Of a DNA stretch of 32,850 nucleotides, positions 23,837-31,851 are shown one piece after another. Position 1 is the stretch's first letter. Every line of letters begins with the position of its first letter. This DNA comes from JBBDIO01 sp040880365 (lineage in GTDB: Bacteria > Chloroflexota > Anaerolineae > Caldilineales > Caldilineaceae): assembly GCA_040880365.1 (NCBI GenBank), contig JBBDIO010000137.1:1-32850 (forward strand). The letters are read 5' to 3'. The translations under genes and the position numbers were made by a program. The notes beneath the pieces are model-generated. The model was not told the origin of the DNA. It searched no databases and was given only the letters and a program-made list of their open reading frames with translations.

Positions 23837-23894
23837 AATGGATTGGGAAGAGTTTATACTTTGATGGGGATAGCTTGACGAAGAATTGACGGGG

Positions 23895-24449
23895 TCAGGT
23901 CGCGTCTGGCATACGGTGACGTGCGGGGCTTGGCGCGGGTTTCTGGACGGTGTAACCCAATAGGTTTCCGTTCAGATAGCGGGTAAGCAGATCGGAATGC
24001 AGATCAAACGCCAGTGGTTCAGGTTCGGTCAAAACCCGACGTTCGCTGCTTTCAGAATTGACAGCAAAGGGCGGCAGGTCGGCGGCGGAAAGTGTCGGTA
24101 CAATCCCAGCAATGATCAGCGTATTGTCCGGCGCGCTGAAGACTTCTAGCGGACGCATTCCACTGGCATCCACCACCACGCCGGCTTCTTCCCATACCTC
24201 GCGCGCACCCGCGGCTTGCCAAGTCTCGCCAAAATCCACATAGCCGCCGGGTAGCGCCAGTTTGCCGCGATGAGGTTCGATAGCCCGCCGCACAACCAGC
24301 ACGCCATCATCCACCGGGACGAGAACAATCGTGACCGGCACAGGATTGCGGAATGAAATCTGCTGACACGCCGCACAGGTACGCGGCCAGCCATCCACGT
24401 CGGTGTAGGCGGTGCCGCAATAGGTACAATGACTGTCACGCGTCAGCAT
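23895..24449 (-). CDS. Nudix hydrolase with N-terminal zinc ribbon
   Basis: A 184-residue protein. A four-cysteine zinc ribbon (C8, C11, C25, C28: CTYCG and CAACQ) precedes a Nudix domain. The Nudix box is GGYVDFGETWQAAGAREVWEEAGV (about 68-91 in two parts: GYVDFGE then REVWEEAG). These enzymes hydrolyse nucleoside diphosphates linked to other groups, often NADH, ADP-ribose or damaged nucleotides. The zinc ribbon resembles that of NudC-like or ADP-ribose hydrolase groups; the substrate is unassigned. No start has a clear ribosome site. I use ATG 24449; GTG 24479 would add ten residues. It is last in a minus-strand run after the cupin gene. Confidence 0.87.
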   Translation of the reverse strand: MLTRDSHCTYCGTAYTDVDGWPRTCAACQQISFRNPVPVTIVLVPVDDGVLVVRRAIEPHRGKLALPGGYVDFGETWQAAGAREVWEEAGVVVDASGMRPLEVFSAPDNTLIIAGIVPTLSAADLPPFAVNSESSERRVLTEPEPLAFDLHSDLLTRYLNGNLLGYTVQKPAPSPARHRMPDAT

Positions 24450-24506
24450 CGGCCAAAGTCCGCGCAGGCTTCTGTCCACTGGCTAGCCTGGTATGGCGAA
24501 GTCTGC

Positions 24507-25022
24507 TCATGCTTCTGTTCCCGGCTGCGACTTCCCCGGATGTGCGTGAATGGGATCCACCCAATAGACGGTTTCGGGCGTTTCCACCGCGGGAATATCC
24601 AGATTCACCACCACCGGCTCCTGGTCGCTGCGCACCAGCACACAGTGGAGCGGTGCGTCCTCCGCCGCGTTGATTTCCTGATGGGGCACATAGGGCGGCA
24701 CAAAGATAAAATCGCCCGGTCCGGCTTCGGCCACAAACTCCAACTGTTCGCCCCAGCGCATACGCGCCCTGCCTGCCACCACGTAGATCACGCTCTCTAG
24801 CGCGCCGTGATGGTGCGCGCCCGTCTTGGCATTCGGCTCGATAGTCACCGTGCCCGCCCAAATCTTTTGCGCGCCGACGCGCGCCGCATTGATGGCAGCC
24901 GCGCGGGTCATGCCCGGTGTTTGCGCCGTGTCTGTATCCAGACTATTACCCGAAATCACCTGCACACCCTGCGTACGCCAATCTGCGCCCTGCCGCGTAC
25001 TATTCTGCAATTCATCGGTCAC
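24507..25022 (-). CDS. cupin-domain protein
   Basis: A 171-residue single-domain cupin. The first cupin motif is GAHHHGALESVIYVVAG (histidines 70-72, E76) and the second is PGDFIFVPPYVPHQEIN (H114), so a metal site of the usual 3-His/1-Glu type is intact. The function could be a dioxygenase, isomerase or sensor; nothing here decides it. An ATG at 25031 is touched by the ribosome site AAAGG, whereas a GTG at 25022 lies 9 nt from it, so GTG is the more likely start. It lies 57 bp upstream of the Nudix gene. Confidence 0.83.
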   Translation of the reverse strand: MTDELQNSTRQGADWRTQGVQVISGNSLDTDTAQTPGMTRAAAINAARVGAQKIWAGTVTIEPNAKTGAHHHGALESVIYVVAGRARMRWGEQLEFVAEAGPGDFIFVPPYVPHQEINAAEDAPLHCVLVRSDQEPVVVNLDIPAVETPETVYWVDPIHAHPGKSQPGTEA

Positions 25023-25078
25023 AGTACACATCCTTTGCCAGACAGCCCTGAAAAATAGGGCAAACCGCACAGAGGATA

Positions 25079-25134
25079 ATATGTCATTGAGTAGGCGCGA
25101 TAGAGCACTGCCATGCCACTACCCAATGACATAT
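25079..25134. repeat. long inverted repeat between the cupin and zinc-protein genes
   Basis: ATATGTCATTG (25079-25089) and CAATGACATAT (25124-25134) pair perfectly over 11 bp. After a one-base mismatch, GTAGGC and GCC-A-CTAC extend the stem to about 18 bp. No T-run follows. It could be an RNA hairpin ending the aminotransferase operon, a regulator site for the cupin gene, or a dispersed repeat. Confidence 0.7.
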
Positions 25135-25177
25135 CCCCAATCATTGCCAACTATGCAGTCGCCCCTGCGTGGGCGTC

Positions 25178-25510
25178 CTATACCCGCGCCAACTGCGCGC
25201 CCGCTTCGAGGCAAGCCAGACAGAGAAAGGCCATATCGGTCGGATGCGTCACTTCGCCTGCGCCAAATGCCACCAATACGTCCCGATCCTCACCACACTC
25301 CTGGCAGATATTCGCCGTCCACCGTGCATCGCCGGTGATCGTGGCGATGGCTTCGGGGGCCGCATCGGGCGCCAGCGCCTGCAATGCGTGATAGATCTCT
25401 GCCGGATCCGGCCCACCGGGCGGCACCAGCCACTCCCCCCGGCGTTGGTGGGCCAGACGCCAGTTATCGGCGACCTGTGCGACCAAATCGGACTTGCGTA
25501 TCACCATCAT
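25178..25510 (-). CDS. small hypothetical protein with a four-cysteine zinc-binding motif
   Basis: A 110-residue protein of unknown function. Two CxxC pairs, C69-C72 (ICQECGED) and C97-C100 (LCLACL), probably hold one zinc. The N-terminal half is Ala/Pro-rich with a WLVPPGGPDPAEIYHAL segment. It starts two bases after the aminotransferase stop, so the two are certainly in one transcript. Two adjacent ATGs (25510, 25507) are possible starts. I cannot assign a family. Confidence 0.7.
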   Translation of the reverse strand: MMVIRKSDLVAQVADNWRLAHQRRGEWLVPPGGPDPAEIYHALQALAPDAAPEAIATITGDARWTANICQECGEDRDVLVAFGAGEVTHPTDMAFLCLACLEAGAQLARV

Positions 25511-25512
25511 AG

Positions 25513-26856
25513 CTACACACCCACAATTTCCAGGGCGGCGAGCAAACTGCGCTCAATCCGCTCGACCATTTCGTCTATATCCGATTTTTCGGCAATCAGC
25601 GCCGGGGCCACCGCAAACCAGTTGGGATCCACGCGCATGATCAGGCCATTCTGCACGGACGTGCGCTTGAGCGCAGTGCCCAATTGGGGAAACGGTTGCA
25701 TAGAATCGTCGTTGCGCATCAATTCCACGCCGCGCAACATGCCGCGCCCGCGCACTTCACGCACCACACCATATTGCTTGAGGCCTTCGAGCTTCTCGGT
25801 GAGATAGTCGCCCATCGTCTGCGCTTTTTGTGCATAGTTACCGTCTTCCAGCTCGTTCAACACAGCCAGCCCCACGGCACATGCCAACGGATTGCCGGCA
25901 AACGTATGCCCATGTGCAAACGCCACATCCGACTCGTTCGTGCCCAGGAAAACCTCGCCCAAATCTTCCCGCGCAATCATGGCACCCAACGGAATCGCGC
26001 CGCTGGAAAGCCCCTTGCCGCCACAGATGATATCGGGCGTAACCCCAAAAGTCTGCGCCGCGAACATATTGCCCGTGCGGCAGTAGCCGGTGATAATTTC
26101 ATCAAAAATCAGCAGTACGTCATAACGATCACAGATTTCGCGCAGAATCTGGAAGTATTCTTCAGTAGGCGTAATAATGCCGCCAGTATTGCCAATCGGC
26201 TCCACAATGATCCCGGCAACCGTATCCGGGTCTTCGTTGATGATCACATCTTCGAACATGCGCGCGCAGAAGCGGTTGGTCTCTTCCCAGGTCGGGAAGC
26301 GATCCCGATAATAGGTGGGCGGGAAAACCTTCACAAAGCCCGGCACATGCGGTTCAAAGGGAGTACGCCGCTTGCCCGTGCCGCTGGCCGCCATCGCGCC
26401 AAATGTGCCACCGTGATAGCCCTGATAGCGGCTGATAAACTTGAATTTGCTGGGTTTCCCCGCTTGTTTGTAATATTGGCGGGCAAACTTGAGCGCCGAT
26501 TCCACCGATTCCGAACCACCGCTGAAGGGTTTCACATAGTTCAGATTGCCGGGTGCAACCTGGCCCAGCTTCTCGATGAAATTCAGCGCCACATCCGAAA
26601 CGGCGTGCAAGGGTGGCGTAAACGAGATCTCTTCCATCTGCTTGCGCATGGCATCCAGAATCCGCGGGTGACCGTGGCCCAGAATTGCCACAAAAATACC
26701 GCCGATGGTATCAAAATATTCCGTGCCCGCATCATCCCAATAGTGGAGACCCTGGGCACGGTTGAGGACCAGCGGTTGTTCCAGAAAGTCGGTGATCTGA
26801 CGATAATCCAGAAACGTGCGCTTAATCAGTTGTTCGCGACGAGCGTCGAGCGACAT
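25513..26856 (-). CDS. class III PLP-dependent aminotransferase
   Basis: A 447-residue class III (omega-amino acid/4-aminobutyrate type) aminotransferase. PLP contacts are SGGSESVESALKFARQYY (about 112-129), D252 in LLIFDEIITGYCRTG and the Schiff-base lysine K281 in DIICGGKGLSSGAIPLGA. The end of the large domain has GHTFAGNPLACAVGLAVL. Likely donors are omega-amino acids or diamines, with pyruvate or 2-oxoglutarate as acceptor. The ATG at 26856 has AGGAGA upstream at slightly long spacing. It follows the M20 peptidase gene by 76 bp and overlaps nearly with the zinc-binding protein gene, suggesting an amino-compound degradation operon. Confidence 0.9.
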   Translation of the reverse strand: MSLDARREQLIKRTFLDYRQITDFLEQPLVLNRAQGLHYWDDAGTEYFDTIGGIFVAILGHGHPRILDAMRKQMEEISFTPPLHAVSDVALNFIEKLGQVAPGNLNYVKPFSGGSESVESALKFARQYYKQAGKPSKFKFISRYQGYHGGTFGAMAASGTGKRRTPFEPHVPGFVKVFPPTYYRDRFPTWEETNRFCARMFEDVIINEDPDTVAGIIVEPIGNTGGIITPTEEYFQILREICDRYDVLLIFDEIITGYCRTGNMFAAQTFGVTPDIICGGKGLSSGAIPLGAMIAREDLGEVFLGTNESDVAFAHGHTFAGNPLACAVGLAVLNELEDGNYAQKAQTMGDYLTEKLEGLKQYGVVREVRGRGMLRGVELMRNDDSMQPFPQLGTALKRTSVQNGLIMRVDPNWFAVAPALIAEKSDIDEMVERIERSLLAALEIVGV

Positions 26857-26932
26857 GAGCGATAGATTCTCCTAAAATAGTCTAAAAACTGTCGATAAGG
26901 CATAGTGAATGCAGGTTGAAACTGGACTGATA

Positions 26933-28144
26933 TCAAGAGGCAGCCGCCGCGTTCCGACAGAAGCCCAGCGCAGTCAGCGCATAAACCTGCGCGACGCGTG
27001 TCAGTTCGGAAACCGCCACACGTTCTTCCAGCGTGTGCGCGCCAAAAGCGTTGGGACCGTGTGTAATCGCGGGGATGCCTGCTGTGCCGGCGAAAATATT
27101 GCCGTCATCCACAAAAGGTTTGGTGCCTGCAACCAAAGGCACACCGGCAACCGCGCGATATGCATCCTGAAACGCAGTCACAAACGACGAGCTTTGATCC
27201 AGCCGGAACGCGTCGCCGGTCACGTCGAAATTCACTTCCATTCGCGTATTGGTATGCGCAGCAACCTCATCAAAAATCACCTGCAATTCGGCCAGCACGG
27301 CCTCGGTTTGGCCAGGCGTTACCCAACGGCGCGTGCCTTTGATCTTGCACAAAGTGGGCGACTGGTTGAAAATCTCACCTGCTTGGAAGTAGCCAACAAA
27401 GACCGAATCGTGCCCGGCATGGGGCGCAGTGATCTGGGCAACCTGTTGGTTCAGGGCCTGCAATCGGCGGTGCAGTTCCACACCCGCGGCAATCACATCG
27501 GGCGTCGCGGGGTCGCGCAACGTCTCGTGAATGCGTTCGCCCTCACGGTGAATATCCACTTCGAAGATTGCCATCCCACGCCCGGCAACGGGCAAGCGGT
27601 CGGCCAGATATTCGGGCAACAAGACGGCATCGCCCGTGTAGCCCGCCGCGATCAGGCCGTGCAACTGACGCCGGTCGCCCCAGGGGCCTTCGTGGTGATC
27701 GTGGGCAGTGAGCAAAATGCCGCCCGCCTGCAACAAATCGTGGTCGCGCAACACGCGCAGCGCCTCGACAAACGCGGCGATCCCGCCCTTCATATCCGAT
27801 GCACCGGAACCGTATAGCGTGTCATCTTCTACCCGCGGCGGGATAAACGGCAGATGCACCGTGTCCAGATGTCCATTAAACTGGAGGATGGGTCCCGGTG
27901 TTCCGCTATCAAAACGTACCACCACGGCGGGCGCCTCGGGCCAGTTGGCAACTGGGCGTTCTACCACAAAGCCATCGTCCGTTAAAATCTGCGCCAACCG
28001 GTCGGCGACTGCGCCTGCGCTGCGCGTCGGGCTGGGCACTTCGATGAGTGCGACCGCCGTGTCTAACAGCCGTTGCGTATCTACGCCCTGCAACACCGCT
28101 TGTTGCAGCTCCGCAGATAGCGTCGGTTCCATAGAATTGCTCAT
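26933..28144 (-). CDS. M20-family metallopeptidase (ArgE/DapE type) with altered motif
   Basis: A 403-residue M20 deacylase/peptidase. Metal ligands H92 and D94 (FNGHLDTVHLP) and D117 (GSGASDMKGG) are present, E178 lies in VLLPEYL, and the terminal histidine is in PNAFGAHTLEERV. The usual DEExG motif, which carries the catalytic Glu and a metal Glu, reads DHHEG (149-153). The Glu at 152 may take over, as the following PWG suggests a distinct clade, so activity is likely but not certain. Substrates of the family are N-acyl amino acids or short peptides. The aminotransferase lies downstream, so a released amine could be transaminated. The ribosome site is weak (AGGTAA). Confidence 0.85.
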   Translation of the reverse strand: MSNSMEPTLSAELQQAVLQGVDTQRLLDTAVALIEVPSPTRSAGAVADRLAQILTDDGFVVERPVANWPEAPAVVVRFDSGTPGPILQFNGHLDTVHLPFIPPRVEDDTLYGSGASDMKGGIAAFVEALRVLRDHDLLQAGGILLTAHDHHEGPWGDRRQLHGLIAAGYTGDAVLLPEYLADRLPVAGRGMAIFEVDIHREGERIHETLRDPATPDVIAAGVELHRRLQALNQQVAQITAPHAGHDSVFVGYFQAGEIFNQSPTLCKIKGTRRWVTPGQTEAVLAELQVIFDEVAAHTNTRMEVNFDVTGDAFRLDQSSSFVTAFQDAYRAVAGVPLVAGTKPFVDDGNIFAGTAGIPAITHGPNAFGAHTLEERVAVSELTRVAQVYALTALGFCRNAAAAS

Positions 28145-28282
28145 AGCATTACCTGCATCTCTAGATTTGGGCCATTGATAGTGAATCGCGGCCAGGATGG
28201 GAGATGTATTCGAAACTATTTATTTTCAAGCGATGAAGCCGTTTTACATTTGCGGCAATAAAATGCGTGCAAAGGTCGGAAT

Positions 28283-28963
28283 ATGACACAATCAGACATC
28301 TCACCGCCAGATCGTCCACCCAACACCGAGACACCTTATTCCCCGGCTTCCCCCACAGGAACCGAGAGACATATCGCGCTCGACTCGCGCGCGCGTTTGT
28401 GGACGCTGCGTGTGGTTGCTCTGCTCATGGTCTTGCAGGCAACAGGGCTCGCCTTTGCCACTGTCCTCTATCTGAGCCAGGTTAACTGGATCCGCGAGCG
28501 TGCGCTCACTGGGCTGTCGGCGACGGCGGTCGATACACTGCTCTTCAGCATCCTCTCCATCCCCCTGGCATTTTTTGCCGGGCGTGCAGTGCTGGGACTG
28601 GTACGCGTGCGCAAAGGCGCATGGCTGCAAGCCATGATGATCCAGGCCCTGCTCCTGGTCTTTGCACTCTCCAGCTATATACTCGAAGCAGCCAACAGTC
28701 TCACCTATTGGACCCTGGTTTCCTGCATCATTGTGGTGATGTACCTCAACACCCACGAAGTTCGCAGTTCATTCTATGCCGATGCCCTGGACAAAAATGA
28801 TCCGACCGAGCTGTTTGGCGACGATGACGATGATGATACTGATCGCAGTGGAGATTCAATGCGCGCCGACCGGGCACCCAACATCCCGCCACGCCAACCA
28901 TTCGCCACAAATTCCAGTACCAATACTATACCCAATCCCGGGGTAAACGATAAAACACCATGA
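28283..28963 (+). CDS. four-helix membrane protein of unknown function
   Basis: A 226-residue protein. A Pro/Ser/Thr-rich N-terminal tail (1-35) is followed by four hydrophobic helices at about 41-65, 84-108, 113-135 and 138-156. The C-terminal tail has an acidic run (DDDDDDTD, about 180-187) and a polar Asn/Pro-rich end. No family is recognised. The ATG follows AAAGG with 7-nt spacing. The stop overlaps the next start by 4 bp (ATGA), so it is coupled to the Vps62-like gene; together they may form a membrane complex. Confidence 0.78.
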   Translation: MTQSDISPPDRPPNTETPYSPASPTGTERHIALDSRARLWTLRVVALLMVLQATGLAFATVLYLSQVNWIRERALTGLSATAVDTLLFSILSIPLAFFAGRAVLGLVRVRKGAWLQAMMIQALLLVFALSSYILEAANSLTYWTLVSCIIVVMYLNTHEVRSSFYADALDKNDPTELFGDDDDDDTDRSGDSMRADRAPNIPPRQPFATNSSTNTIPNPGVNDKTP

Positions 28964-30870
28964 TTGGATTTTCGCCCATCGCCCCGCGCTTACAAGCCGC
29001 GCTCTTGCAACGCTATGAACCGATTCTCCGCTTTACACGCGGCGAAAACTTTTTCCCAGTCGATGTTGACCGTTACTTGCAAGCAGCCAGCCTGTGGATT
29101 CAGCGACCGCAGCAGGATGCCGAATGTCTGGTGCCGCCCGGCCAGCTGACTCCTGAGCGCCTGGTCGAAGCCGAGTTACGCAATCCTGAATCTGTGCAGT
29201 TTCTGCGCTTCACCGATCCGCTGCGGCCCCGGGAAATGGCCGAACACTATGCCCACCATCGCCTGGAATCCAGACACGCCGACGCTGACTTTCGCCCCGG
29301 TACGGGTCGTCTGGCGCGGGTAGGCTATACCGCACGTATGCTGGATGCCATCTTCAATGTGACATTGCTGGCACGCGGGCGTGTGCCGGGTGATACCGCA
29401 GCCGCCTCGGCCATCGCCTACAACCGCATGATTCAGCAGCGCGAAGGCTATAGCTATTATGGGCGCGTGTTCCAGGAAGGTGGCTGGACAGTCCTGCAAT
29501 ATTGGTTCTTCTATGTCTTTAACAACTGGCGTTCCGGCTTTTCGGGTGCGAATGATCACGAAGCCGATTGGGAGATGATTAGCATCTATCTTTCCACCGA
29601 AGATGCCGAAGCGGAACCGCCCATCGACCCGAAGCAGGCGGCGCTGGATGCCTGGATGTATCAGTATCAACCGACCTGGGTTGCCTATGCCGCCCACGAC
29701 GACAACGGCGATAATCTGCGGCGCAGCTGGCACGACCCGGAATTGGAACGCGTGGGACTGCATCCCGTTGTCTATGTTGGCGCGGGATCACACGCCGGAT
29801 ATTTTTCGCGCGGCGACTATCTCACCGAGATCGAGCTATCCTTCCTTTCGCCTCTGGTGCGCGTCACCGATGCCCTGAGCACCTTCTGGCACGAAAGCCT
29901 GCGCCAATATCGCAGCACCGACGATACCGACATCCCGCACCCCAACAACATCTTTCTGGTACCGTTCATCGACTATGCCCGTGGCGATGGTCTCGCCATT
30001 GGTCCGGGCCAGCCCCAAGAATGGGAAACGCCTATGGTGCTCACCGAAGCGGACGGCTGGCTCACAGGCTATCGTGGCTTGTGGGGATTCTTTGCCCGCG
30101 ATCCATTTGCGGGCGAAAATGCGCCTGCCGGGCCAATGTATAACCGCGACCGCACCGTGCGCCGCGCCTGGTATGACCCTGTGGGCTGGGCCGGGCTGGA
30201 TAAAGCCCCACCGCCCGGCCATCGACTCTCGTTGCTGGAAAAACGCCGCGCCGAAACCCAAACCCAGCTGCGCGCGCTGGAACAGAAAATCAACGACAGC
30301 AAGCAAGCCGCGCGCCGCCTGAAGGTTGCCGCCGAAGCGATTGACAGCGAACCGCATCTGAAACAGATGCAGATCGAATACCGGCGTCAGATGGTCAAGG
30401 CCGAAGAAGAATTGGCAGCCTTGCAACGCGAAGCGATGGAGTTACGCGAAGTGCTGGTGGCCCTGGGTCGTCAGGCACTGCGCGTGCGCGAAGGTTTCCA
30501 GGGCAATATCCGCGGACACCTGGAAAGACCACGCGAACCTATGCCCGAAGCCGCCTTCCGCGCCGGGCGTCTTGCCGAAGTCTGGGCCGCCGCGAGTATC
30601 GGTCTCATGATGGTCGCGTTTGTCGCACTCACCTATTTCGCCCGCCAATATCTGATTTTTGGCCTCGCCAGCCTCCTGGGCCTCTATGTTTTTATCGAAG
30701 CCACCTTCCGCGGTCGCGTCACCCGTTTGGTCACCAGCGTCACGTTGGCGCTGACCGTCGTCGCCGCCCTGGTTCTATTCTACGAATTCTTCTGGTCCAT
30801 CCTTTCCGGGCTTACCCTGGCCGCGGGCGCCTATCTGCTCTGGCAAAATCTGCGCGAGCTTCAGGAATGA
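28960..30870 (+). CDS. Vps62-like domain protein with coiled coil and C-terminal membrane helices
   Basis: A 636-residue protein. Its N-terminal half resembles Vps62-like beta-sandwich proteins (possibly necrosis-inducing-protein-like): it opens PILRFTRGENFFPVDVDRYL (about 21-40), has GWTVLQYWFFYVFNNWRSG (about 175-193), HEADWEMISIY with H200/D203/W204, and GAGSHAGYF with H278. Residues about 425-510 are a charged heptad-like coiled coil. Four hydrophobic helices at about 540-558, 562-582, 590-610 and 613-630 anchor the C terminus in the membrane. No signal peptide is seen, so the N-terminal domain is probably cytosolic. It overlaps the upstream membrane-protein gene by 4 bp. The function of bacterial Vps62-like proteins is unknown; I do not assign one. 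Confidence 0.8.
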   Translation: MIGFSPIAPRLQAALLQRYEPILRFTRGENFFPVDVDRYLQAASLWIQRPQQDAECLVPPGQLTPERLVEAELRNPESVQFLRFTDPLRPREMAEHYAHHRLESRHADADFRPGTGRLARVGYTARMLDAIFNVTLLARGRVPGDTAAASAIAYNRMIQQREGYSYYGRVFQEGGWTVLQYWFFYVFNNWRSGFSGANDHEADWEMISIYLSTEDAEAEPPIDPKQAALDAWMYQYQPTWVAYAAHDDNGDNLRRSWHDPELERVGLHPVVYVGAGSHAGYFSRGDYLTEIELSFLSPLVRVTDALSTFWHESLRQYRSTDDTDIPHPNNIFLVPFIDYARGDGLAIGPGQPQEWETPMVLTEADGWLTGYRGLWGFFARDPFAGENAPAGPMYNRDRTVRRAWYDPVGWAGLDKAPPPGHRLSLLEKRRAETQTQLRALEQKINDSKQAARRLKVAAEAIDSEPHLKQMQIEYRRQMVKAEEELAALQREAMELREVLVALGRQALRVREGFQGNIRGHLERPREPMPEAAFRAGRLAEVWAAASIGLMMVAFVALTYFARQYLIFGLASLLGLYVFIEATFRGRVTRLVTSVTLALTVVAALVLFYEFFWSILSGLTLAAGAYLLWQNLRELQE

Positions 30871-30886
30871 TGCAAAGCTCGGAATA

Positions 30887-30927
30887 GGACGCCACGTTAC
30901 CCCGCAACGCGGGGTTGTGTAGCGTCC
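30887..30927. terminator. imperfect hairpin after the Vps62-like gene
   Basis: GGACGC (30887-30892) pairs with GCGTCC (30922-30927), with a core ACCCCGC/GCGGGGT stem, loop AAC. No T-run follows; a second, standard terminator lies 20 bp further on. Confidence 0.5.
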
Positions 30928-30948
30928 AGCATCGATTGCTGTCAATAA

Positions 30949-30987
30949 AAAAGTGGGGACCGCCAATCTGATGCAGTCCCCACTTTT
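30949..30987. terminator. bidirectional rho-independent terminator
   Basis: AAAAGTGGGGAC (30949-30960) pairs perfectly over 12 bp with GTCCCCACTTTT (30976-30987) around a 15-nt loop. A- and T-runs on the two sides let it serve the Vps62-like gene and the convergent SDR gene. Confidence 0.88.
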
Positions 30988-31014
30988 ATGAGAATTCACT
31001 TGCCCGTTTCTGGC

Positions 31015-31788
31015 CTAGCCCATCACGCGTGCGGCTTCATCCTGCAACTGGGCAGTCAATCCGCCATCCACTACCAGCGCGTGCCCCGTGACAAACGAAG
31101 CATCGGGCGACAGCAAAAATCGTACCGCGGTCGCAATCTCTTCGGGTTTCCCCGCACGCGTCAATGGATAGAGCCGGCTCGCCCGCGCCAGGGCGTCGGG
31201 CGTGGGCGCGGTGTGCTCGGTGATTATCCAGCCCGGGCAAACGGCATTCACGCGAATATGGTCCGGTCCATAGTCCAGCGCCATGCTGCGCGTCAGATTG
31301 ATGACCGCAGCCTTGGCCGCGGCATAGACACCGTAACGTCGATGCGCCGCGAAGCCATGCACCGACGCAATATTCACCATGCCCCCACCACCCTGGGCCT
31401 TCATCACCGGAAAGCTGTATTTGCCAAAGAGAAAAATCGCCTTAAGCATGATATCCATCGAGCGATCCCAATCCGCGCTGCTCAGTTCCTCAACGGTGCC
31501 GTGCTTCGACCAATAGGCATTGTTGACCACCATGTCCAGCCGGCCCCACGCATCCTGCGCCGCCTCCACAGCCGCGCGAATCGCGGCTTCATCGCCCACG
31601 TCGGTATGCCGATAGATCGCCGTGCCGCCCGCGGCCTCGATCTCCACCACCAGTTCTTCGCCTTTGGCGTCCACAATATCCGCCACCAGCACGCGCACTC
31701 CATCCTGCGCCAACAGACGCGCCGTGGCGCGCCCGATGCCCTGGGCCGCACCCGTTACAATTGCCACCTTGCCAGCAAAACAACTCAT
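31015..31788 (-). CDS. SDR-family oxidoreductase
   Basis: A 257-residue classical short-chain dehydrogenase/reductase. The dinucleotide motif is VTGAAQGIGRATA (TGxxxGxG at 12-19), D37 in LVADIVD favours NAD, and the catalytic residues are S142, Y155 and K159 (NIASVHGFAAHRRYGVYAAAK). The usual NNAG reads NNAY. The C-terminal VTGHALVVDGGL is typical. The substrate is likely a sugar or polyol but not definable. GGGGAAG precedes the ATG at 31788. The SMP-30-type lactonase gene lies 63 bp upstream on the same strand; dehydrogenase plus lactonase are the first two steps of oxidative sugar catabolism. Confidence 0.9.
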   Translation of the reverse strand: MSCFAGKVAIVTGAAQGIGRATARLLAQDGVRVLVADIVDAKGEELVVEIEAAGGTAIYRHTDVGDEAAIRAAVEAAQDAWGRLDMVVNNAYWSKHGTVEELSSADWDRSMDIMLKAIFLFGKYSFPVMKAQGGGGMVNIASVHGFAAHRRYGVYAAAKAAVINLTRSMALDYGPDHIRVNAVCPGWIITEHTAPTPDALARASRLYPLTRAGKPEEIATAVRFLLSPDASFVTGHALVVDGGLTAQLQDEAARVMG

Positions 31789-31851
31789 AATTCTTCCCCT
31801 GCTCGCGCATGTTGCGCCAATTATCAAAACCCGAATTCAATACCTACGCGC

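Noticed and set aside
25684..26865. A 393-codon plus-strand frame opposite the aminotransferase
   Set aside because: It mirrors the codon pattern of the real minus-strand gene and resembles no protein family.
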